Below are positions 62,359 through 64,000 of a stretch of DNA of 64,000 nucleotides, piece by piece. The DNA comes from Phocaeicola faecium. Lineage in GTDB: Bacteria > Bacteroidota > Bacteroidia > Bacteroidales > Bacteroidaceae. Position numbers and translations under genes: made by a program. The notes beneath the pieces are model-generated. The model worked only from the letters and a program-made list of their open reading frames with translations. It was not told the origin of the DNA and searched no databases. The DNA is taken from contig NZ_JACSPQ010000006.1 in NCBI RefSeq assembly GCF_014837055.1, positions 124,001 through 188,000 of the forward strand, in the 5' to 3' direction. Position 1 is the stretch's first letter. Every line of letters starts with the position of its first letter.

Positions 62359-64000
62359 ATGAAAAAGATAACTTCAACCATACTTTTATCCCTCGCTATC
62401 ACAGGAGGAGCGCTTACTTCTTGCGACATAGACCGATTCCCTAACAGTTACATGGAATCAGACCAAGTGTCAGACAACCAAGAGGTACTATTTGACAATA
62501 TGCTTAATGGCATGTACGCACAGTTGAAAACATGGTCAGACCCGATGCACCGTCTGGGTGAATATGCCGGCGATAACATGATGATTCGCGGTTCTTCTAC
62601 CGATGCTTTTTATGAATTTATCACTTATTCGCGTACGCCGGACAATTACCGTTTGCAGAACTTCTGGGACTACGGATACAAGGCGATTGCACAGGCATCA
62701 AACATCATCAATATGGCGAAAGAGACCGACGATGCAGAATTTAACAGCAAGTTGGGAGAATGTTACTACGTGCGCGGTATGATGTATTTCTATCTCTGCC
62801 GTGCTTTCGGACGCCCGTATTACCAAGCACCCGACAAGAATCTCGGAGTACCTATCGTTAATGGAACTCCCAGCGAAGACGAAATCGGAAACTTGTCTTT
62901 GCCGGACCGTTCTACTGTGAAAGAAACCTACCAGCAAGCCATTAATGACTTGCGTACGGCAGAAAAATTGATTACCACTTCGTTTTCAAGTCCCGACTAT
63001 GCCTCTAAGGAAGCAGCCCAAGCCATGCTGTCGCGCGTATATCTGTACATGAGCGGAACTTATGAAAATCCGAACAGGGAATATGCTGATTCGGCAATCT
63101 ATTACGCCGACCGTGTGATTGAATCGCCCAATTTCCATCTTGTTTCCCGTGAAGACTATATGAAGTCTGCCCGGACAATGCCTGAAAACTATTCCGAAGC
63201 AATCTTTGTCATCAAGCGTCTGGCTGCCGACTTCCCCGGCTCAGACTACTATTATGGTATCGGAGGTATGTACTCCAACATCGGGGGTATGGGATGGGGC
63301 GAAATGTACGCCAGTGCCAAATACCTTGAATTGTTAGACGAAACCAAACGTAACGACTGGAGAAAAGGCGACGAAGGAATCGTAGACGCACGTGCCAAAT
63401 TTATCGAACCGCAATATATTACGGACGATAACGGAGATTACACCGAAGTATTGCGTTTCATCACTCCCAATGCAACCGGTACGGGATATACTTACGTGCA
63501 GCTTCCGGTCAATGCAGACAGAACGAAGTGCAGTGAGGGAAATGAAACTTATACTATCACTCCTTTTTTAGACGGAAGAGCTCCCGAAGAAGAGTATTAC
63601 ACCATCAATTATAACGGAGCAACATACACCGGTGTAATCGACTATCAGATTGCTTTGAACAACGGTTATCCGATGTTCTATATCACCAAATGTTCGCGTG
63701 AAGACGGATTGGAGTCACAACTCCATTCACCCATCATCTCCCGTTTGGATGAAATGTACCTGAATCGCGCTGAGGCATACGTGAAGAAAGGCTTGCTTGA
63801 AGAAGCAAGAGCCGATGTCAATATGATTCGTGAGCGTGCCATCAATGCAGAAGCCAGATACGACCAAGCCACTTTTGCTGCTGATGCCGCTAACTTGGTG
63901 GACAAGGAACGTCAGTTGGAAATGGCTTATCAGGCAGAGCGTAGCTATGACGTGTTCCGTAACGGCGGCACGCTGACCAGACGCTATCCCGGTCCGCATC
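62359..64000 (+). CDS. SusD-like outer-membrane lipoprotein (third PUL, 3' end outside window)
   Basis: ATG at 62359, 11 bases after the susC stop, and open to the window end (about 547 codons). The lipoprotein signal is KITSTILLSLAITGGALTSC, followed by DIDRFPNSYMES. SusD features: KLGECYYVRGMMYFYLCRAFG, YASKEAAQAMLSRVYLYMSG, ISRLDEMYLNRAEAYVKKG, VDKERQLEMAYQAERSYDVF. The last visible residues (RNGGTLTRRYPGPH) are near the normal C-terminus, so only a few dozen residues are missing. It is the glycan-binding partner of the SusC at 59303-62347. Confidence 0.95.
   Translation, partial: MKKITSTILLSLAITGGALTSCDIDRFPNSYMESDQVSDNQEVLFDNMLNGMYAQLKTWSDPMHRLGEYAGDNMMIRGSSTDAFYEFITYSRTPDNYRLQNFWDYGYKAIAQASNIINMAKETDDAEFNSKLGECYYVRGMMYFYLCRAFGRPYYQAPDKNLGVPIVNGTPSEDEIGNLSLPDRSTVKETYQQAINDLRTAEKLITTSFSSPDYASKEAAQAMLSRVYLYMSGTYENPNREYADSAIYYADRVIESPNFHLVSREDYMKSARTMPENYSEAIFVIKRLAADFPGSDYYYGIGGMYSNIGGMGWGEMYASAKYLELLDETKRNDWRKGDEGIVDARAKFIEPQYITDDNGDYTEVLRFITPNATGTGYTYVQLPVNADRTKCSEGNETYTITPFLDGRAPEEEYYTINYNGATYTGVIDYQIALNNGYPMFYITKCSREDGLESQLHSPIISRLDEMYLNRAEAYVKKGLLEEARADVNMIRERAINAEARYDQATFAADAANLVDKERQLEMAYQAERSYDVFRNGGTLTRRYPGPH

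Noticed and set aside
1..64000. tRNA/rRNA genes, CRISPR arrays, insertion sequences, prophage or conjugative elements
   Set aside because: Looked for by eye on both strands; no cloverleaf, spacer-repeat pattern, transposase, integrase or relaxase found.

Overview
The window is a piece of a Bacteroidales chromosome, most likely a gut Bacteroides/Phocaeicola-type organism. Three things point there: three SusC/SusD pairs with polysaccharide-utilisation (PUL) enzymes, two hybrid two-component systems (HTCS) that carry sensor, kinase, receiver and AraC domains in one chain, and Bacteroides-type promoters with a TAnnTTTG -7 box upstream of many genes. Almost everything is on the minus strand. The exceptions are a polyprenyl synthetase, one small membrane protein and the SusC/D pair at the right edge. 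I see no tRNA, rRNA, CRISPR array, transposase or integrase.

Left part (1-8.7 kb): an outer-membrane barrel protein (cut by the window edge), a 1003-aa TPR protein and a Nudix hydrolase, coupled by two 4-base ATGA overlaps. Next comes a small envelope operon (short lipoprotein, unknown lipoprotein, MG2/TonB-plug protein) and a secreted DUF3836 protein. Housekeeping block (8.7-18.9 kb): polA, a divergent polyprenyl-diphosphate synthase, and a minus-strand run mnmG-apt-uvrC-dtd-mazG-deoC. A perfect 16-bp chromosomal parS palindrome lies between mnmG and apt.

Sugar region (19.3-51.4 kb). First is what looks like a decayed fructan locus: an HTCS with a periplasmic-binding-protein sensor, a PfkB fructokinase and the C-terminal half of an MFS sugar permease. 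Its promoter and a large inverted/direct-repeat operator survive, but there are no SusC/D or GH32 genes. It abuts a complete pectic-galactan PUL (GH53, GH2, second GH53, SusE-like, SusD, SusC, HTCS, second GH2). The last GH2 is translationally coupled to a zinc-type ABC transporter pair that has no permease gene beside it. Then follows a second PUL: SusC, SusD, a lipoprotein with a HELGH zinc-protease motif, and a GH27 alpha-galactosidase.

Right part (51.7-64 kb): a six-gene minus-strand run (RNA methyltransferase, S9 peptidase, purD, two membrane proteins, mnmD), then a third SusC/SusD pair on the plus strand, cut by the window end.

Two patterns cross gene boundaries. First, a family of modular palindromic repeats (about 90 bp, ends reading outward into GCGTTTT) occurs at five places, once inside a GH2 coding sequence, and at least two copies look like intrinsic terminators. 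Second, three sugar promoters (galactan susC, second susC, truncated permease), and more weakly the third susC, have direct repeats exactly 21 bp apart, beginning about 25-31 bp upstream of the -7 box. This is the geometry expected for AraC-type HTCS output domains.
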